From contig JAICHV010000019.1 of the NCBI GenBank assembly GCA_025924715.1, positions 1 through 62,302 of the forward strand: a stretch of DNA of 62,302 bases, in the 5' to 3' direction. A model generated the notes under the pieces. It worked only from the letters and a program-made list of their open reading frames with translations. It was not told where the DNA came from and did not search any database. Source of the stretch: Alphaproteobacteria bacterium (lineage in GTDB: Bacteria > Pseudomonadota > Alphaproteobacteria > Micropepsales > Micropepsaceae). This document shows positions 36,257 through 45,735 of the stretch, piece by piece. How positions within the stretch are numbered: the stretch's first letter is position 1; every line of letters starts with the position of its first letter. A program made the position numbers and the translations under genes.

Positions 36257-37918
36257 ATGTCCGAAGCTCCCCAGCGCGAAAGCATGGAATATGACGTGGT
36301 CATCGTGGGCGGTGGCCCCGCTGGGCTGTCCGCGGCGATCCGGCTGAAGCAATTGGCGGCGAGTGAGGGACGTGAGGTCAGCGTCTGTGTGCTGGAAAAG
36401 GGCTCCGAGATCGGGGCCCATATTCTTTCCGGCGCGGTGCTCGATCCTTCCGCCCTGAACCAGCTCATTCCCGACTGGAACGCGAAGGGCGCCCCGGTCG
36501 AGACCGAAGTCCGCGACGACCGCTTTTATTTTTTCACCAAACAGGCGGCCATCCGCATTCCCCATTTCCTGTTTCCGCCGCTGATGAGCAATCGCGGCAA
36601 TTATGTCGTCAGCCTTTCCAACCTTTGCCGCTGGCTGGCGACGCAGGCCGAGGCCTTGGGCGTGGAGATCTATCCCGGCTTTCCCGCCCATGAGCTGATC
36701 GTGGAAGACGGCACCGTCAAAGGCGTCGTCACCGGCGATCTGGGTGTGGCCAAAGACGGCCATCGCAAGCCGGATTACGCCCCCGGCATGAACCTCAAAG
36801 GCAAATACACCTTCTTCGCCGAAGGCGCGCGTGGTTCGCTAAGCAAAAAGCTCGGCCCTCTATTCGCTCTACATGAGGGACGCGAGCCGCAGAAATTCGG
36901 CATCGGCCTGAAAGAGCTTTGGGAATTGCCCAAGGACAAACACAAAAAAGGTCTGGTCCTGCACGGCTTCGGCTGGCCGCTGGACAACCAGACCGGCGGC
37001 GGGATTTTCCTTTATCACTGGGGCGAAAATTTCTGCTCGATCGGCTTTGTCGTGCATCTGAACTACCAGAACCCTTATCTGGAGCCGTTCAGCGAATTCC
37101 AGCGCGCCAAAACCCATCCTGCTATCCGCCCCATGCTGGAAGGCGGCAAACGCATCGGCTATGGCGCCCGCGCCATCACCGAAGGCGGCTATCAATCGGT
37201 GCCCAAGCTCGCCTTTCCGGGCGGGGCGCTGATCGGCTGTGCCGCCGGCTTCGTCAATGTCCCGCGCATCAAGGGCAGCCACAACGCCATGAAGACCGGG
37301 ATGATGGCGGCCGAGGCCGCTTTCGCCGCCCTGAAAGCCGGTCGCGCCGGCGACACCCTGTCGGACTATGAGGCCGCCTATGCCAAGAGCGATGTGGCCA
37401 AGGACCTGTTCCGCGTGCGCAACGTCAAGCCGCTGTGGTCGAAATTGGGAACCCTGCTGGCGCTCCCCTTTATCGGCCTGGATATGTGGACCAACCAATT
37501 GTTCGGCTTTTCGCTGCTGGGAACCCTGCGGCACGGCAAGCCGGATTACGCCTGTCTGAAGAAAGCGGCGGACTGCCGTCCGATTCCCTATCCCAAGCCT
37601 GACGGAACCTTAACCTTCGACAGGCTTTCCAGCGTCTTTGTCTCGAATACAAACCATGAAGAGGATCAGCCGGTGCATTTGCTGCTGCGCGATCCGACAA
37701 TTCCGGTTAGGGTCAACTTGCCGGAATATGCCGAGCCGGCGCAGCGTTACTGCCCGGCGGGTGTCTATGAGATCGTCGAGGACGTCTCGGGGCCCCGCTT
37801 TCAGATCAATGCGCAGAATTGCGTGCATTGCAAAACCTGCGACATCAAAGACCCGGCGCAAAATATCGATTGGACCACGCCCGAAGGCGGCGGTGGGCCC
37901 AATTATTCGAACATGTAG
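36257..37918 (+). CDS. electron transfer flavoprotein-ubiquinone oxidoreductase
   Basis: A 553-residue ETF-QO. FAD-binding VIVGGGPAGLSAAIRL is at residues 14-29, and the C-terminal ferredoxin-like cluster motif is in NCVHCKTCDIKDPAQNIDW with CPAGVYEIV before it. The ubiquinone region includes the helix GALIGCAAGFVNVPRIKGSH. It passes electrons from ETF to ubiquinone in fatty-acid and amino-acid oxidation at the inner membrane. The ATG at 36257 matches family N-termini; a longer open stretch upstream is not coding. It precedes the TPR lipoprotein by 11 bases. Confidence 0.95.
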   Translation: MSEAPQRESMEYDVVIVGGGPAGLSAAIRLKQLAASEGREVSVCVLEKGSEIGAHILSGAVLDPSALNQLIPDWNAKGAPVETEVRDDRFYFFTKQAAIRIPHFLFPPLMSNRGNYVVSLSNLCRWLATQAEALGVEIYPGFPAHELIVEDGTVKGVVTGDLGVAKDGHRKPDYAPGMNLKGKYTFFAEGARGSLSKKLGPLFALHEGREPQKFGIGLKELWELPKDKHKKGLVLHGFGWPLDNQTGGGIFLYHWGENFCSIGFVVHLNYQNPYLEPFSEFQRAKTHPAIRPMLEGGKRIGYGARAITEGGYQSVPKLAFPGGALIGCAAGFVNVPRIKGSHNAMKTGMMAAEAAFAALKAGRAGDTLSDYEAAYAKSDVAKDLFRVRNVKPLWSKLGTLLALPFIGLDMWTNQLFGFSLLGTLRHGKPDYACLKKAADCRPIPYPKPDGTLTFDRLSSVFVSNTNHEEDQPVHLLLRDPTIPVRVNLPEYAEPAQRYCPAGVYEIVEDVSGPRFQINAQNCVHCKTCDIKDPAQNIDWTTPEGGGGPNYSNM

Positions 37919-37929
37919 GAGTAGCGCCC

Positions 37930-39606
37930 TTGCGCAAATTTCTGCCCTGTCTTGCCCTGATTTTGCTCGGCGGCTGCGCCGCGCCGGAAGACCTGATGCC
38001 GAGCGCGCCGCCGCCCGATCCGCAGACCGATGTGTTCTCGACTTATCTGTCGGCGCGTTTCGCCGCCGGCGAACACGACATGAAGCAGGCCGAGCATTTT
38101 TACAGCGCGAGCCTGAAGAACGATCCGGAGAACAGCGAGTTGCTGTCGCTGGCGTTTTACTTCGCCACCACGGCCGGCGATCTGGAAGGGGCGGGCAAAT
38201 ATGCCCAGCAAGTAGTTGCCAAAACCCCGGACGACCGTTCCGCCCGCCTGACCTTGGCGGTGCTGGCCCTCAAGCACAAGGATTATGCCGAAGTCCGCAA
38301 GCAGTTGGCGGCTTCGGCCAAGGGGCCCTTTACCCTTCTCACCGTTTCGCTGTTCGATGGCTGGGCGGCGGCTGCCAGCGGCGACGCGGCCGGCGCCACC
38401 GCCGACATGAAGACCCTGGCGGCGCAGAGCGGCGCCGAAGGCATGGCGGCGTTTCATTCCGCCCTGATCGCCGATTTCATGGGCCAGAAGGAGGCCGCCG
38501 ATCCTTTCTACAAAAAAGCGCTGTCGCTCAATCCCAGCAGTCCGCGGGTGATCGAGGCCTATGGCAATTATCTGGAGCGGATGAACCGCGCCGCTGACGC
38601 GACCGCGCTGTACCAGAAAGCCAAAAGCAATCCCGCCTTGGGCCCGGTGGCAGAGCCAGGCCTGGCCCGCATCGCAGCCAACAAAAAGCCCGACCCGACG
38701 GTTCGCAGCGCCGAGGACGGCGCCGCCGAAGCCCTGTTCGGCATTGCGGCCTCGCTGACCGACCAGAACAGCGCCGAGGTTTCGATCCTCTATCTGCGCA
38801 TGGCGCTGTATCTGCGCCCCGATCTGGCCTTGGCCCAAGTGCTGCTGGGCGGACGGTTCGAGCTTCTGAACAAATATGAAGAGGCGGTGGCGATCTACAA
38901 CCAGGTCGACAAGGCGTCGCCCTATTACCGCATGGCGGCGGTGGAAGCGGCGGTCGATCAGTCGCGCATGAACAAGAAGGACGAGGCCATCCGCCAATTG
39001 CGCGTCTTGGCGGAAAGCCATCCCGGCGACAGCGAGACCTGGATCGCCCTGGGCGACGCCTATCGCGATGCTGATCGCAGCGACGATGCCATCGATGCCT
39101 ATACCAAAGCGGAAAAAGCCTTAGGGACCCCGCAGAAGCGCGATTGGCCGCTTTTTTACGCCCGCGCCATGGCCGAGGACAAAGCCCATCACTGGGATCG
39201 CGCCGAAGCCGATTTGGACCGGGCGCTGAAATTGTCGCCCGATCAGGCCGAACTGCTCAACTATCTGGGCTATTCCTGGGTGGACCAGAGCAAGCGCATT
39301 CCCGAAGCGCTGGCGATGCTGGAAAAGGCCCGCACCTTGCGGCCCTATGACGGCTATATCGTCGACAGCGTGGGCTGGGCCTATTACCGGCTCGGCCGCT
39401 ATGACGATGCGGCGACGACTTTGGAAGCGGCTGTGCTGCTGGTGCCGGGCGACGCCACCATCAACGACCATCTGGGCGACGCGCTGTGGAAAGCGGGCCG
39501 CAAGATGGAAGCGCGCTTCCAGTGGAACCATGCGCTGGCCTTCAGCGCCGATGACGGCGACAAGGCCAATATCGAGCGCAAGCTGAAAGCCGGATTGACC
39601 GGGTGA
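37930..39606 (+). CDS. TPR-repeat outer-membrane lipoprotein
   Basis: A 558-residue lipoprotein. It starts with a TTG (TAGGAG 8 bases before) reading LRKFLPCLALILLGGCAAPED, with lipobox LGGC. The rest is TPR superhelix, about ten repeats, for example AEALFGIAASLTDQNSAEVS, GDAYRDADRSDDAIDAYTK and LDRALKLSPDQAELLNYLG. Such proteins act as assembly scaffolds in the envelope; the partner is unknown. Between ETF-QO and ispE in the same direction, it ends in an ATGA overlap with ispE. Confidence 0.83.
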   Translation: MRKFLPCLALILLGGCAAPEDLMPSAPPPDPQTDVFSTYLSARFAAGEHDMKQAEHFYSASLKNDPENSELLSLAFYFATTAGDLEGAGKYAQQVVAKTPDDRSARLTLAVLALKHKDYAEVRKQLAASAKGPFTLLTVSLFDGWAAAASGDAAGATADMKTLAAQSGAEGMAAFHSALIADFMGQKEAADPFYKKALSLNPSSPRVIEAYGNYLERMNRAADATALYQKAKSNPALGPVAEPGLARIAANKKPDPTVRSAEDGAAEALFGIAASLTDQNSAEVSILYLRMALYLRPDLALAQVLLGGRFELLNKYEEAVAIYNQVDKASPYYRMAAVEAAVDQSRMNKKDEAIRQLRVLAESHPGDSETWIALGDAYRDADRSDDAIDAYTKAEKALGTPQKRDWPLFYARAMAEDKAHHWDRAEADLDRALKLSPDQAELLNYLGYSWVDQSKRIPEALAMLEKARTLRPYDGYIVDSVGWAYYRLGRYDDAATTLEAAVLLVPGDATINDHLGDALWKAGRKMEARFQWNHALAFSADDGDKANIERKLKAGLTG

Positions 39607-40541
39607 TGAGCGGCCAAGGCGGGCAGGGGGGCGCCTTCGCCGCGCCGGCCAAGATCAATTTGTTCCTGCATGTCGGCGAGCGGCGTGCGGACGGCTTTCA
39701 CCCGCTGCAAAGCCTGGCGGTGTTCACCGCTTTGGGGGATGTGCTCCGCACCGAGAAGAGCGACGGGCTCTCCCTGGCTTTGGCAGGCCCATTTGCCGCC
39801 GGCCTTGCGGCGGAGGGCGACAATCTGGTGCTGCGCGCCGCGCGTGCCTTGGCTGAGGCGGCGGCAATTGAACCCAAGGCGCGCCTGATCCTGACCAAGA
39901 ATTTGCCGGTGGCGTCGGGCATCGGTGGCGGCAGCGCCGACGCGGCGGCCGCCTTACGGGCGCTGTCGCAATTGTGGAACGTCCAACTGAGCGAAGCGCG
40001 TCTGCAAGACATCGCCGCCGCGCTGGGCTCGGACATCCCCGTTTGCCTTGCCGGCGGCCCCAGCTTCATGGCGGGCCGGGGCGAAATTCTCACTCCCGTG
40101 GATTGTTTCGCCCGGCTGGCGATGTTGCTGGTCAATCCGCGTGTGGCGGTGCCGACCCGCGATGTCTTTGCCGCGCTGGTCAGCCGCAGCGGCATCGCCG
40201 GCGCCTTGCCGCGCGGCCAGTTTCGCGATTGCGCCGATGTGCTGCGCCTGCTGGAAGCGACGCGCAACGACCTGGAAGCGCCCGCCCGCGCCAAAGCGCC
40301 GGCCATTGGCGAGGTGCTGAACGCGATGGCCGCCCTGCCGGGAATGCTGTTCGCGCGGATGTCGGGTTCGGGAGCGACCTGCTTTGCCATTTTCCCCGAC
40401 GACGCCAGTTGCGCCCGGGCCGCCCAATTGCTCGAGACCGCCCATCCGGACTGGTGGGTCGCCCCGACCTTCGTGCCGGCCTTCAACATCGCCCAGGAAA
40501 GCGCCGGCCAGGACATCGGCCCGACGCCGGACGGTCTCTAA
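39606..40541 (+). CDS. ispE: 4-diphosphocytidyl-2-C-methyl-D-erythritol kinase
   Basis: A 311-residue GHMP kinase, step 4 of the MEP isoprenoid pathway. The N-terminal PAKINLFLHVGERRADGFH and the glycine-rich loop PVASGIGGGSADAAAALRAL (about 100-119) are diagnostic, as is the C-terminal MSGSGATCFAIF. The ATG at 39606 overlaps the TPR-protein stop (TGATG). It is convergent with the polyprenyl synthase gene, separated by 6 bases. Confidence 0.94.
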   Translation: MSGQGGQGGAFAAPAKINLFLHVGERRADGFHPLQSLAVFTALGDVLRTEKSDGLSLALAGPFAAGLAAEGDNLVLRAARALAEAAAIEPKARLILTKNLPVASGIGGGSADAAAALRALSQLWNVQLSEARLQDIAAALGSDIPVCLAGGPSFMAGRGEILTPVDCFARLAMLLVNPRVAVPTRDVFAALVSRSGIAGALPRGQFRDCADVLRLLEATRNDLEAPARAKAPAIGEVLNAMAALPGMLFARMSGSGATCFAIFPDDASCARAAQLLETAHPDWWVAPTFVPAFNIAQESAGQDIGPTPDGL

Positions 40542-40547
40542 AGTTTT

Positions 40548-41564
40548 CTAGTAAGCGCGCTCGACGCAGAAATCGGCGATGTCGGCCAGGGCGCGGGTGA
40601 TTTCGCTGTCTTCCAGCGTCGACAGAGCGGCCTTGGCGGCGTCGGCAAAAGCGCGGGCGCGGCGCATGGTTTCCTGGATGGCGCCGGTCTGTTCCACCAG
40701 GGTGATGGCGGTGTTGAGATCGGCTTCGGTTTGGTTGTCGGTTTCGATCACCCGCTTCCAGAAGCCCCGCGCAGGATCGTCGGCGCGGGCAAAGGCCAGG
40801 ATGATCGGCAACGTCATCTTGGCTTCGCGGAAATCGTCGCCCACGGATTTTCCCATCAGCGCCTGGCGACCGGAATAATCCAGCGCGTCGTCGACCAACT
40901 GGAAAGCGATGCCGAGATTTTCACCATAGGCGCGGAAGGCGGAGACGAAATCGCCGCCGCTGCCCGTGAGCACCGCGCCGCCTTGCGCCGCCGCCGCGAA
41001 CAGGGCCGCGGTCTTGGCCGACACCACCCGCATGTAATGGTCTTCGCTCACGCCGAGATTCTTGGCCGAATTGAGCTGCATCACTTCGCCTTCGGCGATG
41101 ATCGCCGAAGCGCCGGAGAGAATATCCAGCACCGTCAGATTGCCGGTCTCCACCATCAGTTGGAAGGCGCGGGAGAACAGGAAATCGCCTACCAGGACCG
41201 ACGGCTTGTTGCCCCAGACCAGATTGGCCGAAACCTTGCCGCGCCGAAGCGTGCTTTCGTCCACCACATCGTCATGCAGCAGGGTGGCGGTGTGAATGAA
41301 CTCGACCGCCGCCGCCAGTTTGATATGACCGTCGCCGCCATAACCGCCGGCATGGGCGGCGGCCAAAGTCAGCATCGGACGCAGCCGCTTGCCGCCGGAG
41401 TCGATCAGGTGTCGCGCCAGGTCCGGGATCAACAACACGGTCGAGCCCATGCCTTTATGGATCAGCCGGTCGGCCTGCTGCATATCCGCGGCGACCAAGG
41501 CATGCAGGCGTTCCACCGGGGAAATCCCCGAATCGGCGCTGCGGGTACGCTCATGCGTCAACAT
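40548..41564 (-). CDS. ispB: long-chain polyprenyl diphosphate synthase (IspB-like)
   Basis: A 338-residue trans-prenyl synthase. First Asp-rich motif LLHDDVVDES is near residue 97, the second is QLVDDALDYSG near 225, plus GGKRLRPMLTLAAA near 60. It builds the ubiquinone side chain from IPP. No short-chain signature residues are obvious before the first motif, but the exact chain length cannot be read. It is convergent with ispE and divergent from DUF2007. Confidence 0.92.
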   Translation of the reverse strand: MLTHERTRSADSGISPVERLHALVAADMQQADRLIHKGMGSTVLLIPDLARHLIDSGGKRLRPMLTLAAAHAGGYGGDGHIKLAAAVEFIHTATLLHDDVVDESTLRRGKVSANLVWGNKPSVLVGDFLFSRAFQLMVETGNLTVLDILSGASAIIAEGEVMQLNSAKNLGVSEDHYMRVVSAKTAALFAAAAQGGAVLTGSGGDFVSAFRAYGENLGIAFQLVDDALDYSGRQALMGKSVGDDFREAKMTLPIILAFARADDPARGFWKRVIETDNQTEADLNTAITLVEQTGAIQETMRRARAFADAAKAALSTLEDSEITRALADIADFCVERAY

Positions 41565-41658
41565 GGGCGGACTCTAGACGGGCCGCGCCCCCGGTCAAGC
41601 TAGGCGGATGCCGCATCTGGGCCTATAAATTTGCTGCCCCGCGAACCAAGCCCCGCCT

Positions 41659-41874
41659 ATGCGCCCCGTGCTCAAAACCATCGATCCCGTCACCTTGTCC
41701 TATGCGTTGCATGTGCTGGAGGAGGCCGGGATTGAATCGGTGGTGTTCGATGAGAATGCCAGCGTGATGGATGGCTCGATGGGTTTCCTGCCGCGCCGTC
41801 TGATGGTGCTGGACGAGGATTTTGCCCTCGCCGAGCGTTTGCTCAAGGCGGCTGTCCCGCAAGCCATGCCATGA
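41659..41874 (+). CDS. DUF2007 family protein
   Basis: A 71-residue cytosolic protein of DUF2007: LKTIDPVTLSYALHVLEEAG, ESVVFDENASVMDG and RLMVLDEDFALAERLL. These small domains of unknown function resemble the regulatory or signal-transducing fold related to GlnB-like proteins but carry no catalytic motif. The gene precedes a methyltransferase by 13 bases and is divergent from the polyprenyl synthase, a common order in the class. Confidence 0.8.
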   Translation: MRPVLKTIDPVTLSYALHVLEEAGIESVVFDENASVMDGSMGFLPRRLMVLDEDFALAERLLKAAVPQAMP

Positions 41875-41887
41875 GGGTCTGTCCCCG

Positions 41888-42610
41888 ATGACCGCATTTC
41901 TGGACGGCCAGGTCATTGCCGAGCAGCCCGGCAGCGGCTTTCGCTCCGGATTGGACGCGGTGATGCTGGCGGCGGCGGTGCCGGCAAAGCCCGGCGAGAA
42001 TGTCCTGGAATTGGGGGCAGGGGCAGGGACCGCCAGCCTCTGTCTGATGGCCCGGGTCGCGGGACTAACCTTGACCGGGGTCGAGTTCGATCCCGCTTTG
42101 GTGGCCCTGGCCAAGGGCAATGCCGCCGCCAATGCGGTCAGTGCAAACTTCGTCGCCGCCGACGCCTTCGCCCTACCGGCAGAGCTCAAGCGCGACTATG
42201 ACCAGGTTCTGTGCAATCCCCCATTCCACGAGGAGGACAATCTGCCCCCCGACCCGGCACGGGCCCGCGCGCTGAATGAAAGCGGGCAGGACCACGATCT
42301 CGCCCAATGGTTGAAGCTGGGGCTGCAACGTACGGTTTCGAGCGGATTTTTCACCGCCATCCTGCGCGCCGATCGGATGGACGAGGCGGTGGCGGCGCTG
42401 GGCGGCCGGGGCCTGACGATCTTTCCGCTCTGGCCCCGTGCCGGAGTGCCGGCCAAACGGATCATCGTCCAAATTCGCAAGGGTTCGCGGGCGCCCTTGG
42501 CGCTTTTGCCGGGGCTGATCCTGCACCAGGAAAACGGGAATTGGACACCGGAGGCCGATGCCGTGCTGCGGCGCGGCACGGCGCTTGCCCTCCCATACCC
42601 CGGTCGGTAG
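41888..42610 (+). CDS. tRNA1(Val) m6A37 methyltransferase-like (TrmN6 type)
   Basis: A 240-residue class I SAM methyltransferase. The glycine-rich SAM motif VLELGAGAGTASLCLMARV is at about 40-58, motif II TGVEFDPALVALAKGN follows, and motif IV reads LCNPPFHEED, the NPPF typical of N6-adenine methylation. This group modifies A37 of tRNA-Val in E. coli. The ATG at 41888 is chosen because 22 upstream codons overlap DUF2007. glyQ is 30 bases downstream. Confidence 0.85.
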   Translation: MTAFLDGQVIAEQPGSGFRSGLDAVMLAAAVPAKPGENVLELGAGAGTASLCLMARVAGLTLTGVEFDPALVALAKGNAAANAVSANFVAADAFALPAELKRDYDQVLCNPPFHEEDNLPPDPARARALNESGQDHDLAQWLKLGLQRTVSSGFFTAILRADRMDEAVAALGGRGLTIFPLWPRAGVPAKRIIVQIRKGSRAPLALLPGLILHQENGNWTPEADAVLRRGTALALPYPGR

Positions 42611-42640
42611 GTTCCGGCCCGTTCCTCCAGGATTTCGTCA

Positions 42641-43519
42641 TTGGCCAAGGCAAAGAGTTTTCAGGACCTCATCCTGACGCTGCAGAATTTCTGGGCGTCC
42701 AAGGGCTGCCTGATCCTGCAGCCTTACGACAATGAGATGGGGGCCGGCACTTTCCACCCCGCCACCACCTTGCGCGCCCTGGGACCGCGGCCCTGGAAGG
42801 CGGCCTATGTGCAGCCCTCGCGCCGGCCCAAGGACGGGCGCTATGGCGAGAACCCCAACCGGCTGCAGCATTACTATCAATATCAAGTGATCCTGAAGCC
42901 GGCGCCGGCGAATGTTCAGGAGCTCTATCTGGAATCGATCAAGGCGATCGGCCTGGATCCGGCTTGCCACGATATCCGCTTTGTCGAGGACGACTGGGAA
43001 AGCCCGACTTTGGGCGCCTGGGGTCTCGGATGGGAAGTGTGGTGCGACGGGATGGAGGTCACCCAGTTCACTTATTTCCAGCAGGTCGGCGGCATCGATT
43101 GCGATCCAGTCTCGGCCGAAATCACCTATGGCCTCGAGCGGCTCGCCATGTATGTGCAGAATGTCGAGAATGTTTACGACCTGGCCTTCAACGACCAATT
43201 CCGCTACGGCGAAGTCTTCCATCAAAGCGAGCGCGAATTCTCCGCTTTCAATTTCGAACATGCCGATACGGGGGTCCTGTTCCGGCATTTCAAGGACGCC
43301 GAGAAGCAATGCCAGGAACTGGTCGGTGCCAAGCTGGCGCTGCCGGCCTACGACCAATGCATCAAGGCCAGCCATGCCTTCAACCTGCTGGACGCGCGCG
43401 GGGTGATCAGCGTCACCGAACGCGCCGCCTATATCGGCCGGGTGCGCGCCCTCGCCAAAGCCTGCTGCGAAACCTGGCTGGGCAGCGATATGGGCGCCTA
43501 CACGCCGAGGTCTGTGTAA
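42641..43519 (+). CDS. glyQ: glycyl-tRNA synthetase alpha subunit
   Basis: A 292-residue alpha subunit carrying the catalytic site. Diagnostic blocks are [55 protein letters not shown] and EYFQQ-like [14 protein letters not shown]. It starts with TTG (AGGA 9 bases before); the N-terminus is MAKAKSFQ. It charges tRNA-Gly together with GlyS. The stop TAA overlaps the glyS start (TAATG). Confidence 0.95.
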   Translation: MAKAKSFQDLILTLQNFWASKGCLILQPYDNEMGAGTFHPATTLRALGPRPWKAAYVQPSRRPKDGRYGENPNRLQHYYQYQVILKPAPANVQELYLESIKAIGLDPACHDIRFVEDDWESPTLGAWGLGWEVWCDGMEVTQFTYFQQVGGIDCDPVSAEITYGLERLAMYVQNVENVYDLAFNDQFRYGEVFHQSEREFSAFNFEHADTGVLFRHFKDAEKQCQELVGAKLALPAYDQCIKASHAFNLLDARGVISVTERAAYIGRVRALAKACCETWLGSDMGAYTPRSV

Positions 43520-45735
43520 TGCCGGACCTGTTGCTCGAACTTTTCAGCGAAGAAATCCCCGCCCGCATGCAGGCCGGGGCGGCGCGCGATCTGGAACGTC
43601 TGGTGGTCGGGGCGCTGACCGACCGGGGCTTGCTGTTTGAAGGCATCAAGGCTTTTGCCGGACCGCGCCGGCTGACGCTGGCGGTGGCAGGCTTGCCGGC
43701 CAAGCAGCGCGATGTGCGCGAGGAATTGAAAGGCCCGAAAGTGGACGCCCCACCGGCGGCGATCGAGGGCTTTCTCAAGAAAACCGGCCTGACCCGCGAG
43801 CAGCTCAAGGTCGAAACCACGCCCAAGGGCGATGTTTATCTGGCGGTGATTGAAAGGGCAGGACGCGACACTGCGGCGGTGCTGGCGGAAGTCCTACCCG
43901 AAGCTTTCGCCAAGCTGCCCTGGCCAAAGAGCATGCGCTGGAAGCCGAATGATCCGGTGCGCTGGGTGCGGCCGCTGCATTCCATCCTTTGCACATTCGA
44001 TGGTGAGGTGGTGCCGTTCAGCTTTGCAGGCATCGCCAGCGGCAATGTCACGCGCGGCCATCGCTTCCTCTCACAGGGTGAGATCACGGTGCGGCGTTAC
44101 GACGATTATGCCGAGGCGCTGCACAAAGCCCATGTCATGATCGATGCCGATCAGCGCAAGGCCAAGATCTTCGAAGACGTCAAGTCCGCCGCCTTTGTCC
44201 ATGGTTTGGAACTGATCGCCGATGAGGGACTTTTGAACGAGGTGGCGGGCCTGGCCGAATGGCCGGTGGTCCTGACCGGGTTGATCGAACAGCAATTCAT
44301 GGATGTGCCGGCGGAAATCCTGCAGACCTCGATGCGCACCCATCAGAAATATTTTGCCCTGCGCGATCCCAAAACCGGCAAGATGGCCAACCGCTTCGCC
44401 CTGGTCGCCAATATGATCGCCGAAGACGGCGGCAAGGAGATCGTCGCCGGCAACGAGCGGGTGCTGCGCGCCCGTCTGTTCGACGCCAAATTCTTCTGGG
44501 ACGAAGACCGCAAGCATACTCTTAAAGGGCGGATAGGAGACCTGATTGGTATGACGTTCCATGCCAAGCTGGGTTCACAATTCCAAAGGTCTGTGCGAAT
44601 TGCCATAGTGGCTGGACGTCTGTGCAAACTTCTGGGGCGTGAAAATGAGGCGGATGCCGCTCGTGAAGCTTCAATGTTGTGTAAGGCAGATCTAACCAGC
44701 GGTGTCGTGGGAGAGTTTCCCGAACTTCAAGGGATCATGGGGGGGTATTATGCAGCGAATGATGGCCACTCTCGCTCAGTTGTAAGCGCTATCGCGCAGC
44801 ATTACAGACCTGTTGGACCTAATGACTCTGTTCCTGAAACAGGAGTCGCGGCATATGTAGCGGTCGCGGACAAAATTGATCTTGTGGTTTCGCTATTTTA
44901 TGCCGGCGAAGTCCCTAGCGGATCTTCCGACCCATTTGCATTAAGAAGGGCTGCTTTAGGTGCGATCCGCATTATTCTGACTTACGGGCTCCGTGTTAAG
45001 CTTCATGATTTAATTGCCCCCTCTTTAATTCTCCTCAGTGCGGAAAAGGCTATCCGCACTGAGGAGGGCATTGAACAACGAGTAGCGGCGCTGTCAGCAG
45101 TTGCAGATGCTGCGGAGGGTGAGACTATTTCGCAATTAGCAGGCCGCCTAAAGGGTTTGCAAACATCTGCCAACGTAGACGAATTGAAAAAAAGCTCGTC
45201 GGTGATTCTGCCACAAGTAATAAAGTTTTTTATTGATCGCCTCAAAGTCGCGCTCAAGGAAAAAGGCACCCGCCACGATCTGATCGATGCCGTGTTCTCG
45301 CTCGGCCATGAAGACGATCTGGTGCGGCTGGTGGCACGGGTTGAGGCGCTGCAGGCTTTTCTCAAATCCGAAGACGGCGCCACCCTGCTGGCCGGCTATA
45401 AGCGCGCCGCCAATATCCTCAAGGTCGAGGAAAAGAAAGACGCCAAGACCTATGTCAGCGAGGTCGATGAAAAACTCTTGGCCGAACCGGCCGAGAAAGC
45501 CTTGTTCGCAGGCCTGACCAAGGCCCAGGCCGCTATCGCGCCGGCGCTGGAAAAAGAAGATTTCGCCGCCGCCATGCGCCAGATGGCTTCGCTGCGCACC
45601 CCGGTCGATGCCTTTTTCGAAGCCGTGAAAGTCAATGCCGACGATCCGAAGTTGCGCGAAAACCGGCTGCATCTGCTGGCCTCTCTCCGCGCGGCGCTGC
45701 ACAAGATCGCGGATTTTTCCAGGATCGAAGGGTAA
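43519..45735 (+). CDS. glyS: glycyl-tRNA synthetase beta subunit, with a segment of foreign base composition
   Basis: A 738-residue beta subunit that binds tRNA-Gly. Conserved blocks are LLLELFSEEIPARMQ, KSMRWKPNDPVRWVRPLHSI, MRTHQKYFALRDPKTGKMAN, GEFPELQGIMGGYYA, and SDPFALRRAALGAI. The reading frame is intact. About codons 333-574 (44516-45240) have much lower GC and unlike codon usage (ATA, AGA, TTA, GTA) than the flanks; see the finding. Overlaps glyQ and ppdK by a few bases, so it lies in an operon. Confidence 0.95.
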   Translation: MPDLLLELFSEEIPARMQAGAARDLERLVVGALTDRGLLFEGIKAFAGPRRLTLAVAGLPAKQRDVREELKGPKVDAPPAAIEGFLKKTGLTREQLKVETTPKGDVYLAVIERAGRDTAAVLAEVLPEAFAKLPWPKSMRWKPNDPVRWVRPLHSILCTFDGEVVPFSFAGIASGNVTRGHRFLSQGEITVRRYDDYAEALHKAHVMIDADQRKAKIFEDVKSAAFVHGLELIADEGLLNEVAGLAEWPVVLTGLIEQQFMDVPAEILQTSMRTHQKYFALRDPKTGKMANRFALVANMIAEDGGKEIVAGNERVLRARLFDAKFFWDEDRKHTLKGRIGDLIGMTFHAKLGSQFQRSVRIAIVAGRLCKLLGRENEADAAREASMLCKADLTSGVVGEFPELQGIMGGYYAANDGHSRSVVSAIAQHYRPVGPNDSVPETGVAAYVAVADKIDLVVSLFYAGEVPSGSSDPFALRRAALGAIRIILTYGLRVKLHDLIAPSLILLSAEKAIRTEEGIEQRVAALSAVADAAEGETISQLAGRLKGLQTSANVDELKKSSSVILPQVIKFFIDRLKVALKEKGTRHDLIDAVFSLGHEDDLVRLVARVEALQAFLKSEDGATLLAGYKRAANILKVEEKKDAKTYVSEVDEKLLAEPAEKALFAGLTKAQAAIAPALEKEDFAAAMRQMASLRTPVDAFFEAVKVNADDPKLRENRLHLLASLRAALHKIADFSRIEG
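44516..45240 (+). other. glyS: low-GC segment inside glyS (putative recombinant tract)
   Basis: In this tract, hand counts of 60-base blocks give about 35-50% GC against about 65% just upstream. Codons ATA, TTA, AGA, AGG, GTA and CTA, almost absent in flanking genes, are common. The encoded protein remains ordinary GlyS. It suggests homologous replacement of an internal piece by DNA from a relative of lower GC. Boundaries are set by codon change and accurate to perhaps 10-20 bases. Confidence 0.75.
45031..45066 (+). repeat. glyS: 14-bp perfect hairpin inside glyS
   Basis: CTCCTCAGTGCGGA, an 8-base loop AAAGGCTA, then the exact complement TCCGCACTGAGGAG. It codes for residues around SAEKAIRTEE. 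A perfect 14-bp stem within a coding sequence is unusual, and it falls within the foreign-composition tract. Confidence 0.75.
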
